DNA from: a virus
IMG/VR virus record: IMGVR_UViG_3300042485_003657
Location: 1-35,406 of that record
Strand: one strand, 5' to 3'
Length of the DNA stretch: 35,406 nucleotides
A program made the translations under genes and the position numbers. The notes under the pieces are model-generated. The model made no database searches, was not told the DNA's origin, and worked only from the letters and a program-made list of their open reading frames with translations. Position 1 is the stretch's first letter. Each line of letters opens with the position of its first letter. Below are positions 15,578 through 23,638 of the stretch, in pieces.

Positions 15578-15889
15578 ATGCCGTTCGATGCTCAAAAAAA
15601 TATAAGCTACATAGAAAAGCAATTGGCCTATTTCATGTTTATGATTGGGTTAGATCCAGAGCTACTAGACACAATAACAATTGATGAATTGCTGAGCGCT
15701 GCAAGAGATTTGTCAAAAGTTGATAAAGAATCTTCATCTGCTTTTGTTGTCGGTCAAACGCAAATGCAATATTATACAGGTGCACCAGAAGATGCATACC
15801 TAAAACACCAAAGATTATTTTTAATATTAAATATTAGAAGATTTTGGTATTGGCGTCAATTAGCAATAGGAGCTTTAAACCATGGATAA
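15578..15889 (+). CDS. Small helical protein with an odd C-terminus
   Basis: 103 residues. The N-terminal half (YIEKQLAYFMFMIGLDPELLDTITIDELL) resembles the proteins at 14881 and 15145. The last ~18 residues (NIRRFWYWRQLAIGALNHG) are rich in Arg and Trp and unlike the rest. From about 15830 the +1 frame would read ILEDFGIGVN and stop, a more natural acidic ending. No CGG is present there, so a small sequencing error or true divergence is possible. The annotated stop overlaps the next gene by 8 bases. Confidence 0.55.
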   Translation: MPFDAQKNISYIEKQLAYFMFMIGLDPELLDTITIDELLSAARDLSKVDKESSSAFVVGQTQMQYYTGAPEDAYLKHQRLFLILNIRRFWYWRQLAIGALNHG

Positions 15890-16586
15890 TAATAAATTTT
15901 ATTTTTCTAGACTGGAACAACTAGTTAAGTATAAGGCACTTGATATTCAAGATACTATTGATATATCCAGAAAAGTAAATGATTACATTACTACTCTTCC
16001 AATAGACAAAAGAAGAGAAGCAATTGGTAAAGATCTTGTTACTTGGTTTTTTGAGGTTTATTCAGCAGAAGATTCCGTATGGAATGAAACTGTTGCATCT
16101 GAATATACTTCATCGTACGTAGAGATGTTATATCTAGCAGCAAAACCTACAAAAACCCTTATGAGTAATCCAGCTTTTAATTACGCCATCGCTAAGTTAA
16201 TGAATTCTTCAACAGATCTTACGCTTTTAAATAACTATCATGTTGATTATCTAGAGCATTGTTTAGCCGATGAAAATGTTTCTTGGAATTATGAAGTAAA
16301 GACAATGCAAGATGTAGAAAACGAAGATCTTGGTCAATTTGATTTTATTTTTATAGGCACATTTGATATTTGTCATGATGTATCTCTTGTAAAAAACTTC
16401 TGTAACGCATTAAATTCCGGCGGCACTATGGTGATATCACATACAAACGACGATTTAAGAGTCTATGGCCCGGAGATCGAATATACTTCAGCATACGAAA
16501 TGCATGAGAGCATAAAGTCACTATCTGGTCTTAACGTATACCATATCCCAACAGCACCTGGACATACTGTAGTCATTAAGGATTAA
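15882..16586 (+). CDS. Methyltransferase-like protein
   Basis: 234 residues, with AGGAG upstream of ATG 15882. Residues 153-186 (FDFIFIGTFDICHDVSLVKNFC...LNSGGTMVISH) look like motifs IV-V of class I SAM-dependent methyltransferases: an acidic strand, a helix and an SGG turn. The usual glycine-rich SAM-binding motif I is not obvious near the expected position (about 90-115). It may be a diverged methyltransferase or an inactive relative. It overlaps the small gene before it by 8 bases and lies 6 bases before an oxygenase, so they share an operon. Substrate unknown. Confidence 0.6.
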   Translation: MDNNKFYFSRLEQLVKYKALDIQDTIDISRKVNDYITTLPIDKRREAIGKDLVTWFFEVYSAEDSVWNETVASEYTSSYVEMLYLAAKPTKTLMSNPAFNYAIAKLMNSSTDLTLLNNYHVDYLEHCLADENVSWNYEVKTMQDVENEDLGQFDFIFIGTFDICHDVSLVKNFCNALNSGGTMVISHTNDDLRVYGPEIEYTSAYEMHESIKSLSGLNVYHIPTAPGHTVVIKD

Positions 16587-16592
16587 TTTTAC

Positions 16593-17270
16593 ATGATAGT
16601 CATTGATGACTATATAAAAGATAAAAGTCTTTTGCAGGAGATAGAAAATACAAAAGACTTTTTTCCTATCTCAATGGGTAATGAAGATCGAATAGCTTCT
16701 GAATTAAACAGCTATCATAATGAGCAGTCTGATTCTTATGCCCCATATATGTTTTGGGATGGTTGGCATAAATCACCGGCAAACACAGCAAGAAAAAAAG
16801 TGATTAAAGCAATTTGGGAAAACAATCTACCATTCCCCATCGAAGAATTGTGCGGTTTTGAATACTGGACAAGAACATTTAAACCTGGTCAATACTTGGG
16901 AACCCACGTTGACGAAGATACATTTCTTTATGCAGACACTAAAATATTTAGAGGGCCCAAAATAGGTTGCGTTTATTACCCAGAGTTTAACGAAGTTGTG
17001 GGTGGATTCTTGGAACTGCACCCAACTGCAGTTTCTGAACAAACTCACAACGCGCTAGAAATGGAAAATATTCTACCACTTACAGTACCAATTGAACTTA
17101 GGGAAAGAATAGCCTGCGAACCTAACAGGTTGATTATTTTTGATGCAGGTCACATAATACACAATACTACTCCACCAATAACAGGAGTTCGTCGTGTGAT
17201 GGTTATTAATGTTTGGCATTTAGAAAATCAACCAACAGCTTTAAAAACAGGTAAATTTTATTACGAATAA
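16593..17270 (+). CDS. 2OG-Fe(II) oxygenase
   Basis: 225 residues. Iron ligands H105 and D107 (LGTHVDED), distal H190 (GHIIHNT) and basic R200/R201 (GVRRVMVINVWH) give a complete oxygenase site. Opening residues MIVIDDYIKDKSLLQEI are typical of small phage prolyl-hydroxylase-like enzymes. It has an unusual region (120-180) between the two halves of the core, including EVVGGFLELHPTA. It lies downstream of the methyltransferase-like gene and ends about 50 bases before a promoter, so it probably closes the 14881-17270 operon. Substrate unknown. Confidence 0.83.
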   Translation: MIVIDDYIKDKSLLQEIENTKDFFPISMGNEDRIASELNSYHNEQSDSYAPYMFWDGWHKSPANTARKKVIKAIWENNLPFPIEELCGFEYWTRTFKPGQYLGTHVDEDTFLYADTKIFRGPKIGCVYYPEFNEVVGGFLELHPTAVSEQTHNALEMENILPLTVPIELRERIACEPNRLIIFDAGHIIHNTTPPITGVRRVMVINVWHLENQPTALKTGKFYYE

Positions 17271-17305
17271 TAGCCTAACGACTGCTACACATAGCGATAT
17301 ACATA

Positions 17306-17314
17306 TGATACACT
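17306..17314 (+). promoter_or_regulatory. Extended -10 placed for a leaderless mRNA
   Basis: TGA TACACT ends 7 bases before ATG 17322, the same geometry as at 8164-8172, and no Shine-Dalgarno sequence lies between. It probably drives the 17322-21945 operon with a leaderless first gene. Confidence 0.5.
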
Positions 17315-17321
17315 TATAGTT

Positions 17322-17648
17322 ATGATTAAAGACCAACACAAAATAGACATTACTGGCAATTGGGAAGTTTATATCCAAACTCCATTTGGAGAAGCAAAAG
17401 CAATAGCTTTGATAAAAAAAGATGACGTTACTATTTCTGGAACAATAAATGGTGAGAATGGATCATTTGATTTTGATAATGGAACTATTATTGAAAATAC
17501 TTTTGTTTTCTCCGCAACTATAGATACCCCTATAAAAGCTACTATTTCAGTAAGCGCAGAAATAGAAGATTATACTTTTAAAGGAAAATTAATGATAGAT
17601 GAATATTTGACAATGAATATTTTAGGTAAAAAAAATGTCAATATATAA
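17322..17648 (+). CDS. Small all-beta protein of unknown function
   Basis: 108 residues of alternating strands and turns: DITGNWEVYIQTPFGEAKAI, ISGTINGENGSFDFDNG, then TFKGKLMIDEY. The GxWxxxxxTPxG opening and regular gly-turn spacing suggest a small beta-barrel, perhaps calycin- or avidin-like. No signal peptide. It overlaps the second peroxidase-like gene by 14 bases, so the two are translationally coupled. Family not identified. Confidence 0.6.
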   Translation: MIKDQHKIDITGNWEVYIQTPFGEAKAIALIKKDDVTISGTINGENGSFDFDNGTIIENTFVFSATIDTPIKATISVSAEIEDYTFKGKLMIDEYLTMNILGKKNVNI

Positions 17649-18252
17649 AATACCAGCCACTTCTATAGATGGAGAAGAAAACTTTTTATCAAAATTTGAT
17701 GGAAAACTGACGCTCATAGTCAATGTTTCTACAAAATCTGGCGGGTATGAACCTAAATGCTCAAAGATATGGTCTTATGCGAGAACATGTAGGCAGTTGT
17801 GGCAGTTGCAAAAAGTGCACGATGAATTTAAGGATAGAGGATTTTCCGTGTTGGCTTTCCCTAACAATCAATTTGCTGGCATGGAGCCAGGAACAAACGA
17901 AGAAATAAAAGCCTGGGTTAAAGAGCAATATCCATTTGTTACATTTCCTTTTTTTGAAAAAGTTGATGTAAATGGAAAAAATGAACATCCTTTATTTGCA
18001 GCTCTTAAAGGTAATGAGAAAAGAAATTACTCTGATTTTACAGCTGATCAAAGTGAAAAAGCTGCACAAAATCAAAATTTAGCAGGACAAGCAATTGCAA
18101 GAATTTCGCATGGCTATGAAAAGTTTTTAGTAAGTAGAGACGGAGTCATGGTTGCTAGATTTAACTGGCAAGATATGCCGCTAGACGAAGTGCCAAGAGT
18201 CATGGGGGCGGGTTGGACGATAAGGGAAGCTATTGACGAGATGTTAGGATAG
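17635..18252 (+). CDS. Glutathione-peroxidase-like protein, active-site Cys replaced by Ser
   Basis: 205 residues. FPNNQFAGMEPGTNEEI (75-91) is the glutathione peroxidase hallmark and keeps the catalytic Gln79. The loop normally holding Cys or selenocysteine reads VNVSTKSGGYEPKC, putting Ser35 (codon TCT, not TGA) at the peroxidatic position, followed by an insertion with C42 and C52. GYEKFLVSRDG lacks the Trp-Asn pair. The enzyme is therefore probably not a classical peroxidase, unless C42 or C52 substitutes. It differs strongly from the relative at 13495, which keeps its Cys. It overlaps the gene before it and lies 2 bases before an oxygenase. Confidence 0.78.
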   Translation: MSIYKIPATSIDGEENFLSKFDGKLTLIVNVSTKSGGYEPKCSKIWSYARTCRQLWQLQKVHDEFKDRGFSVLAFPNNQFAGMEPGTNEEIKAWVKEQYPFVTFPFFEKVDVNGKNEHPLFAALKGNEKRNYSDFTADQSEKAAQNQNLAGQAIARISHGYEKFLVSRDGVMVARFNWQDMPLDEVPRVMGAGWTIREAIDEMLG

Positions 18253-18254
18253 TT

Positions 18255-19349
18255 ATGGAAAACCAATCAACTGATAAGCACATAAACAGCACGCCTTTCC
18301 CTGTTACGCCAACTATATCTCAAGATACCCTTAAAGAGATTTCTGAAATAGAAATGGAAATATTAGCTCCAGGAATTATAGTTTTTAGAAACGCTTTTAA
18401 CATAGATCAAAAACTAGTATTGGATTATATAGATTCTAAATCACAAAAAGCACATGAAAATAGATGGACTTATATCACCGGGGAAGATGGCGTAGAATAC
18501 GGCATTAACGAAGATGGTTTCAGATATAGGCTTAAAGATGTTCCGGCAACCCCAGTAAGACTCCTGCATCCTGTTACCGATGAAACTCCAGAAGAAGTTA
18601 AAAACTTCTTTTTTTATCTCGAAGAACAAAACTATAAGTGCTTGCTTAAATACATTGACAATTATCCATTAATAATTGGTAGCATTTGGTGGAAAAATAG
18701 GGGTCATGTTTTAAGATATGGAGATGGTGGAATCTTAGGTTGTCACGCTGATAATGATACTAATTATAAGGTAACCGGTGGCGTGAGATATATGCCAAGA
18801 GGTATGGTTGCATCAAGACAGACATGCGGATCATTGTTATACTTAAATGATTGTGTTGATTCTGAAGAAGAATTAGATGGAAGAAACTTTACTGGCGGAC
18901 ATCTTCGTTTTGTCCACTTAAATGTTTCATACAAACCACAAAGAGGAGACATTATATTTTTCCCAACAAACTTTGTTGCATCACACGATGTTGAAAGAAT
19001 GGGCAAGGGTGTAAGATATTCTTATTTATCATTCTTTGGTCAAGGTGGCGATGACGTTTCAGCTAATGTAGTTATTAGTGAACCGGAAAGAAGCTTTGAA
19101 TGGTGTCCAGCAGTATGGCTAAATAACATCTATGATGACTATGAATTATATTGTAAGTCTCCATATTCAATCTATTCTGATCCAGAAAAGTACAAAGTAG
19201 AAATGGGCTGGAATCCAGTGTACCAAGGAAGAAATGTAGCACAGTACAATACTACTCATGAGGCTGTAAAAGTTGAAGAACAACCAGCAAAAAGTTTAGG
19301 TGAGGTTCTTCCAGAAGGACCATGTGGAACAGAGCCGACAAGAGTGTAA
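18255..19349 (+). CDS. 2OG-Fe(II) oxygenase, first of four tandem paralogues
   Basis: 364 residues, ATG behind AGGA. Catalytic residues are H164 and D166 (LGCHADND), distal H244 (FVASHDV) and R254 (GKGVRYSYLSF). Shared with the three following genes are APGIIVFRNAF near the N-terminus, SIWWKNRGHVL before the iron site, LLYLNDCVDSEEELDGRNFTGG, and KPQRGDIIFFPTNF. It has a longer N-terminus (about 30 residues) and an extra C-terminal tail of ~90 residues compared with its relatives. Prolyl-hydroxylase-type chemistry is expected. The tandem arrangement indicates local gene duplication with divergence. Confidence 0.87.
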   Translation: MENQSTDKHINSTPFPVTPTISQDTLKEISEIEMEILAPGIIVFRNAFNIDQKLVLDYIDSKSQKAHENRWTYITGEDGVEYGINEDGFRYRLKDVPATPVRLLHPVTDETPEEVKNFFFYLEEQNYKCLLKYIDNYPLIIGSIWWKNRGHVLRYGDGGILGCHADNDTNYKVTGGVRYMPRGMVASRQTCGSLLYLNDCVDSEEELDGRNFTGGHLRFVHLNVSYKPQRGDIIFFPTNFVASHDVERMGKGVRYSYLSFFGQGGDDVSANVVISEPERSFEWCPAVWLNNIYDDYELYCKSPYSIYSDPEKYKVEMGWNPVYQGRNVAQYNTTHEAVKVEEQPAKSLGEVLPEGPCGTEPTRV

Positions 19350-19350
19350 T

Positions 19351-20268
19351 ATGACTGTAAAAAATGTTCAACCCAAACATTTAGGTATGGGCATAGTTGT
19401 TTTCGAAAACGCTATTGATGTTGATCAAGATATAATAATACCTTTTATTTCTTCTTTAAAAGAAAAAGCAATAAAAGATGACTATAAGATTATTTATGAC
19501 GAAAATAAAAAACCTTTATATGCGATAAATAGAAGTGGGCATAGATATGATATAGAGGATATCCACACCAGCTCTAGTCATATTATGGACTTTTTAGACA
19601 AAGATAGCGATTCATATTTGATAGACTTTTTTTTACGATGCGAAAAAACATTCTACACTAATCTAATCAAGTATGTAGAGTTGTTCCCCATGCTGCTTCC
19701 AAGCTTGTGGTGGAGGACTCAGGGCCACATTTTGGCATATGGGCCAGGAAGTTCAATGGGTCTTCATAGTGATAACGATGTGAACTATCAACCCGGTTTT
19801 GAGCCAGACTGGCAGGTCGCAACAAGAAGTGTTGTAGGTTCAATTATATATTTTAATTCTTCAGTTGATTCTAATGATGATATTAAAAAATATGAATATT
19901 TAAATGGAGAAATTTGTTTTCCTTACGCAGATGTAGTATATAAACCAAAATCTGGTGATTTAATATTTTTCCCATCAAATTTTTTAGGCTCACACTATAT
20001 CAACCCATGCAATAGTGGAAGTAGATATGGCTATATAGGGTACTTTTCTCAAGGGTCTGCTCACCCCGATAGGGGCATAAACATAACCAACGAAAATATT
20101 CCTCCTGGACTGCAGGGCCAAATCTGGATGCCAGAAATTGTTAATGACTATAGAGACTATATTACAGATAAATATGGTAAAGACAATCAAAAAACAAGTG
20201 AGTTGTTAAAACCAACATATAGGATGTATAATAGTTCCAATACGGTTAAGGAGTTAATGAATGACTAG
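19351..20268 (+). CDS. 2OG-Fe(II) oxygenase, second tandem paralogue
   Basis: 305 residues. ATG 19351 begins one base after the previous stop and opens MTVKNVQPKHLGMGIVVFEN, which aligns with the start of the next two paralogues, so the upstream GTG at 19300 is rejected. The iron site is H139 and D141 (GLHSDND), distal H215 (LGSHYI) and R225 (GSRYGYIGYF). SLWWRTQGHILAYG precedes the site as in its relatives. The strand is IIYFNSSVDSNDD, and the usual FTGG is replaced by LNGEICFP. It overlaps the next gene by 8 bases. Confidence 0.87.
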   Translation: MTVKNVQPKHLGMGIVVFENAIDVDQDIIIPFISSLKEKAIKDDYKIIYDENKKPLYAINRSGHRYDIEDIHTSSSHIMDFLDKDSDSYLIDFFLRCEKTFYTNLIKYVELFPMLLPSLWWRTQGHILAYGPGSSMGLHSDNDVNYQPGFEPDWQVATRSVVGSIIYFNSSVDSNDDIKKYEYLNGEICFPYADVVYKPKSGDLIFFPSNFLGSHYINPCNSGSRYGYIGYFSQGSAHPDRGINITNENIPPGLQGQIWMPEIVNDYRDYITDKYGKDNQKTSELLKPTYRMYNSSNTVKELMND

Positions 20269-21160
20269 ATTAGTAATCAATAACAATATTGAGGGTAAAA
20301 ATCTTGGTGGTGGTGTAGTTCTTTTTGAAAATGCAATTGATTTTGACGCAGACAAAGCATTTGACCTGTGTGAAGAAATTGTTACACGAGAAAAAAATGC
20401 GATGTACACACCAGGAATAGACCCAGAAACTGGTGAGGAAGTATACGTTAATAGAAGTGGATATTTCTTTGCCAAAGACTCTATCGATATGATGCCAGGA
20501 AGAGGGTCTGCTGCACACCAAGATCCAAGAGAAAATGTTATGCAGTTCCTTTCAGAATTAGAAGATTCTAGAGATAAATATCTTTTTAAATATTTAGAAT
20601 TTTATCCATTAGCTTTTAAGTGTATTTGGTGGAAAGTAAAAGGGCATATTGTAGCCTATAAAAAAGGTGGCTACCTAGGGACCCACTCAGACATTAGTAC
20701 GGATTACATCTACGGTGCTTGGACCCCAAATGATCAACTAGCAATGAGAAGTACTGTTACAGCATTAATCTACTTTAACGATTGTGTTGACTCTGAAGAT
20801 AAATTAGATGGAAAAAATTTTACTGGTGGTCATCACTATTTTAATTATTTAGATATTACGCATATTCCCAAAAAGGGAGACATTTTGTTTTTCCCTGCAT
20901 CATATACTGCTGGCCATGAAGTCAGACTAATTGAAGGTGGAACAAGATATTCATATCTTGGATGGTACAGCCAAGGAACTCCCAATATTGAGGTTAAGGA
21001 ATCTGTAGTAGATCCTAAGATAGATCCAGTAGCTGCTCAGAGTTCAACAAATGTGTATATGCCGACTTTTGTAGAGGATTACAGAGAGCATCTCTTGGCA
21101 AGAGGGTATGATGAATTTTCTGAACCATACAGAATTACAAAATCGAGCTACGGGTCATAA
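20261..21160 (+). CDS. 2OG-Fe(II) oxygenase, third tandem paralogue
   Basis: 299 residues, behind AAGGAG. Iron ligands are H142 and D144 (LGTHSDI), distal H219 (TAGHEV) and R229 (GGTRYSYLGW). CIWWKVKGHIVAYKKGG, LIYFNDCVDSEDKLDGKNFTGG and IPKKGDILFFPASY place it closest to the 18255 gene. ETGEEVYVNRSGYFF near residue 57-70 is the shared N-terminal hairpin. Its stop overlaps the next start by one base (TAATG). Substrate unknown. Confidence 0.87.
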   Translation: MTRLVINNNIEGKNLGGGVVLFENAIDFDADKAFDLCEEIVTREKNAMYTPGIDPETGEEVYVNRSGYFFAKDSIDMMPGRGSAAHQDPRENVMQFLSELEDSRDKYLFKYLEFYPLAFKCIWWKVKGHIVAYKKGGYLGTHSDISTDYIYGAWTPNDQLAMRSTVTALIYFNDCVDSEDKLDGKNFTGGHHYFNYLDITHIPKKGDILFFPASYTAGHEVRLIEGGTRYSYLGWYSQGTPNIEVKESVVDPKIDPVAAQSSTNVYMPTFVEDYREHLLARGYDEFSEPYRITKSSYGS

Positions 21161-21945
21161 TGTTAAATACTAATTTAAATATGAAAGATATTGGGAGTGG
21201 TCTATGCGTTGTAGAAAATGCCATAGAAATTGATCAAGATTTTTTATTTGAATATATCGATTTTTTAAAAGAGGCAGAAGAAGAAACCTTCACTTATGTT
21301 GAAGAAGATGGAAAAAAATACGCTATAAACAAAACTGGTTTTAAATTCGACCTAGATAAAGTTAGTGAAGCGCCAAGTAGGTTTATTGATCCTCTTCTTA
21401 AAATGAGTAAAAAAAATCCTACCGAAAAACAAGAAAAATTTATCGAAGATCTAGAAGATTTAATGTATAGGATATTAGTTGAATATTGTAAATACTATCC
21501 AGTTGCTGCTACGGTATGTTGGTGGAGAGGTATGGGGCATATTGCAACTTACAGTAAGGGTCAGAGTATAGGGGTCCACTGTGATGACCAAATACCATTT
21601 CAATTTGGCAAGCCCATTGGGAATGAGTACCCAAAACATAGTAAAGTTAGTGTAAATATTTATCTTAACGATTGTGTTGATTCTGAAGAGGAATTAAATG
21701 AACATAATTTTACTGGTGGAGAAATTATACACAAATACGCAAAGCACACACACAAGCCAAAGTCTGGTTCTGCAGTTATTTATCCAACTAACTTTATAGG
21801 GACTCATGAGGTTGCGCCAGTGACTAATGGTTTGAGAATAGCATATCTTGGCTCTTTTCATTACGGAACTCCCGAGCACGCCTCAGAAAATGACTGGAGA
21901 ATCTGGATGCCAAACCTTAAAAAAGATGCTGGATTAGAATACTGA
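21160..21945 (+). CDS. 2OG-Fe(II) oxygenase, fourth tandem paralogue
   Basis: 261 residues. Iron ligands are H140 and D142 (GVHCDDQ), distal H216 (IGTHEVA) and R226 (GLRIAYLGSF). Shared blocks are GSGLCVVENAIEIDQDF, VCWWRGMGHIATYSKG and LNDCVDSEEELNEHNFTGG. It is the shortest of the four and lacks the longer C-terminal tails. It ends the oxygenase operon before a promoter-like motif at 21954 and the structural genes. Confidence 0.87.
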   Translation: MLNTNLNMKDIGSGLCVVENAIEIDQDFLFEYIDFLKEAEEETFTYVEEDGKKYAINKTGFKFDLDKVSEAPSRFIDPLLKMSKKNPTEKQEKFIEDLEDLMYRILVEYCKYYPVAATVCWWRGMGHIATYSKGQSIGVHCDDQIPFQFGKPIGNEYPKHSKVSVNIYLNDCVDSEEELNEHNFTGGEIIHKYAKHTHKPKSGSAVIYPTNFIGTHEVAPVTNGLRIAYLGSFHYGTPEHASENDWRIWMPNLKKDAGLEY

Positions 21946-21953
21946 TTTAACAG

Positions 21954-21960
21954 TTACTAT
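21954..21960 (+). promoter_or_regulatory. TTACTAT promoter-like motif
   Basis: CAGTTACTATAAC lies about 28 bases before ATG 21989, marking the change from oxygenase genes to structural genes. A similar GTACTATTAA lies at 22329, before 22363. Both are weaker versions of the CATTACTATAT motif. Confidence 0.35.
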
Positions 21961-21988
21961 AACGCTGTCTGATCTCAAAGGGTTAAAA

Positions 21989-22324
21989 ATGCTTTATAAT
22001 GAACCTATTTCGTATAGCCAAGCTAATACTACCTTTAATGGTGATCTATACATTTATGTAGCAAGTATAGAAAATCCAATCATTGTCAACAATATAACTT
22101 TCTTCTTTGTTTCAAATCAAGATTATTCCAACCTTACAACCATAAGTGTTATCAGCGTAGATGTTAGTCCAGAGGGCAGGATAAGTGTAGAGGCCTATGC
22201 GGACCAGGTAGACTCTCTGTTGGCCACTAGTGTAATAGGTATAACTGGAGAGGCAGAGATTTCCATAGACGGCCTAGTAGGCGCAAGTACAACTGGTCAA
22301 GGACAGATTACATTAACCCCTTAG
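21989..22324 (+). CDS. Small beta-rich protein, probably structural
   Basis: 111 residues, behind AAGGG. It has alternating hydrophobic strands and a C-terminal ITGEAEISIDGLVGASTTGQGQITL repeat-like pattern often seen in phage decoration or tail proteins. No cysteines. It opens the head-tail module and sits 38 bases before the adaptor candidate. I do not recognise a family. Confidence 0.6.
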   Translation: MLYNEPISYSQANTTFNGDLYIYVASIENPIIVNNITFFFVSNQDYSNLTTISVISVDVSPEGRISVEAYADQVDSLLATSVIGITGEAEISIDGLVGASTTGQGQITLTP

Positions 22325-22362
22325 GCCAGTACTATTAAATATATCGATAAATTGGAGTCAAT

Positions 22363-23262
22363 ATGGCATTAAACAATGTTTTGGTGAATGATACTGTCAA
22401 AATAAAAGTAAAATTCTTAGATCAAGATTCTAGCGGCAATCAAGTAGATGCCACTATGACCAGTGTTACGGTAACTATCGTCGACATAAATGAAACTCCA
22501 ATTGTAAACGCAGCTAACGCAACATCAACATCAGCTTCTGAATGGTACTACCCATTCGTTCCAACTGTAGCTGGAGCATATTCCGTAACTTTTACTGGCA
22601 CTACAAACGGCAGTCCCCCTAAAACAATAACGTCTCAAACAAACATATACGCCAACAACAATGCCACTGACTATAGACCAACTGTGACATTGAGGGCAGA
22701 CGAAACAATACTTTTTGCTCCAGACGTTTCTCCACTTTATTTAGACCCAGAAGAATTACTGCCGATTTTTCCAGAGGCTTCTTTAATAGAGATTGGAGAA
22801 ATGATTTATCATCATTCTCTAGAAATACAAGAGATGTATAAACTAAAAGATGATGTAGATCCACTTACTCTCCCATCTGTTGTTTTGGATTATATTAAAG
22901 CAGCTGCAGCATGTGATCTTAGTAGAACATATGGATTTGGTGGAGATGATGAGCTGTCTCTAAAACTCGGTGACCTAGAAGTAGTAAATAGATCTGCACC
23001 AAGGCAGATTGCTACAAGGTCAAATGCAACTACTTGGTGTCAAATCGCTGCTTCTTTAAGAAGAGAAGTTATTTCCAAGAAAGTATCAATGAAGGGTGTA
23101 CTTCCAAAAGGTATACCAAATAAAAAAATCTCACTTACCGAAAGAGATCCGGGAACCGGTAAGAGAATATATATAACAAGTAAAGATATGTATTCTGTTG
23201 GAAGCTCATATATCACGCAAGACAATACAGTAGTTGATAGAAGACTAAGACAGTATGATTAA
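22363..23262 (+). CDS. Head-tail adaptor candidate with N-terminal Ig-like domain
   Basis: 299 residues, behind TTGGAG. Residues ~1-105 form an Ig-like beta domain (VKIKVKFLDQDSSGNQV... AGAYSVTFTG). Residues ~115-240 are helical (LDPEELLPIFPEASLIEIGEMIYHHSLEIQEMY, LDYIKAAAACDLSRTYGF, CQIAASLRREVI), like a connector or adaptor protein. This, plus its place before the head-closure and sheath genes, suggests a neck protein. The next gene overlaps it by 8 bases. The role is inferred from order and shape rather than a diagnostic motif. Confidence 0.6.
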   Translation: MALNNVLVNDTVKIKVKFLDQDSSGNQVDATMTSVTVTIVDINETPIVNAANATSTSASEWYYPFVPTVAGAYSVTFTGTTNGSPPKTITSQTNIYANNNATDYRPTVTLRADETILFAPDVSPLYLDPEELLPIFPEASLIEIGEMIYHHSLEIQEMYKLKDDVDPLTLPSVVLDYIKAAAACDLSRTYGFGGDDELSLKLGDLEVVNRSAPRQIATRSNATTWCQIAASLRREVISKKVSMKGVLPKGIPNKKISLTERDPGTGKRIYITSKDMYSVGSSYITQDNTVVDRRLRQYD

Positions 23263-23635
23263 TACGGCAAAAGCTTTTCAAAAGATATTAAGAGAATGGG
23301 GTCATGACGTTTTGATCCAAAGAAGACTCTCCGATGATGGAGTATATTCTGATAGATTTGAAAAAGTCACAACCAGACATATAACTGCAGCTTCAAGATA
23401 TCTGGCTTCTACCAAAGAAGAGACCACAGAAGGTGTTATAATTAACTCTGATAGAATTTATTACTTTGCACCTGCAATTAATCCAAAATCAGGGGATAGA
23501 ATATATGAGGAAATTTCTTCTGGTTTAGAAAATCAAATTTTGTACGTGATTGAAGAGTGTTATCCAGTTAGAGGCAAAAATGGAAAGATTGAGTTCTGGA
23601 CAGTTGGAGCTACAAAAGAAAGTCCGATGAGTTAA
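23255..23635 (+). CDS. Head-closure/neck protein candidate
   Basis: 126 residues. DVLIQRRLSDDGVYSDRFEKVTTRHITAASR, then IINSDRIYYFAPAINPKSGDRI and LYVIEECYPVRG, matches the small beta-barrel shape of head-closure proteins, which usually follow the adaptor gene. It overlaps the adaptor candidate and is followed 3 bases later by the sheath-like gene. The assignment rests on size, shape and gene order. Confidence 0.55.
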   Translation: MINTAKAFQKILREWGHDVLIQRRLSDDGVYSDRFEKVTTRHITAASRYLASTKEETTEGVIINSDRIYYFAPAINPKSGDRIYEEISSGLENQILYVIEECYPVRGKNGKIEFWTVGATKESPMS

Positions 23636-23638
23636 ATT

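Noticed and set aside
17635-17760. Selenocysteine at the second peroxidase active site
   Set aside because: The codon is TCT (Ser), with no TGA in frame.
19300-19350. GTG 19300 as the start of the second tandem oxygenase
   Set aside because: It lies inside the previous gene, and the ATG at 19351 aligns with the starts of the other paralogues.
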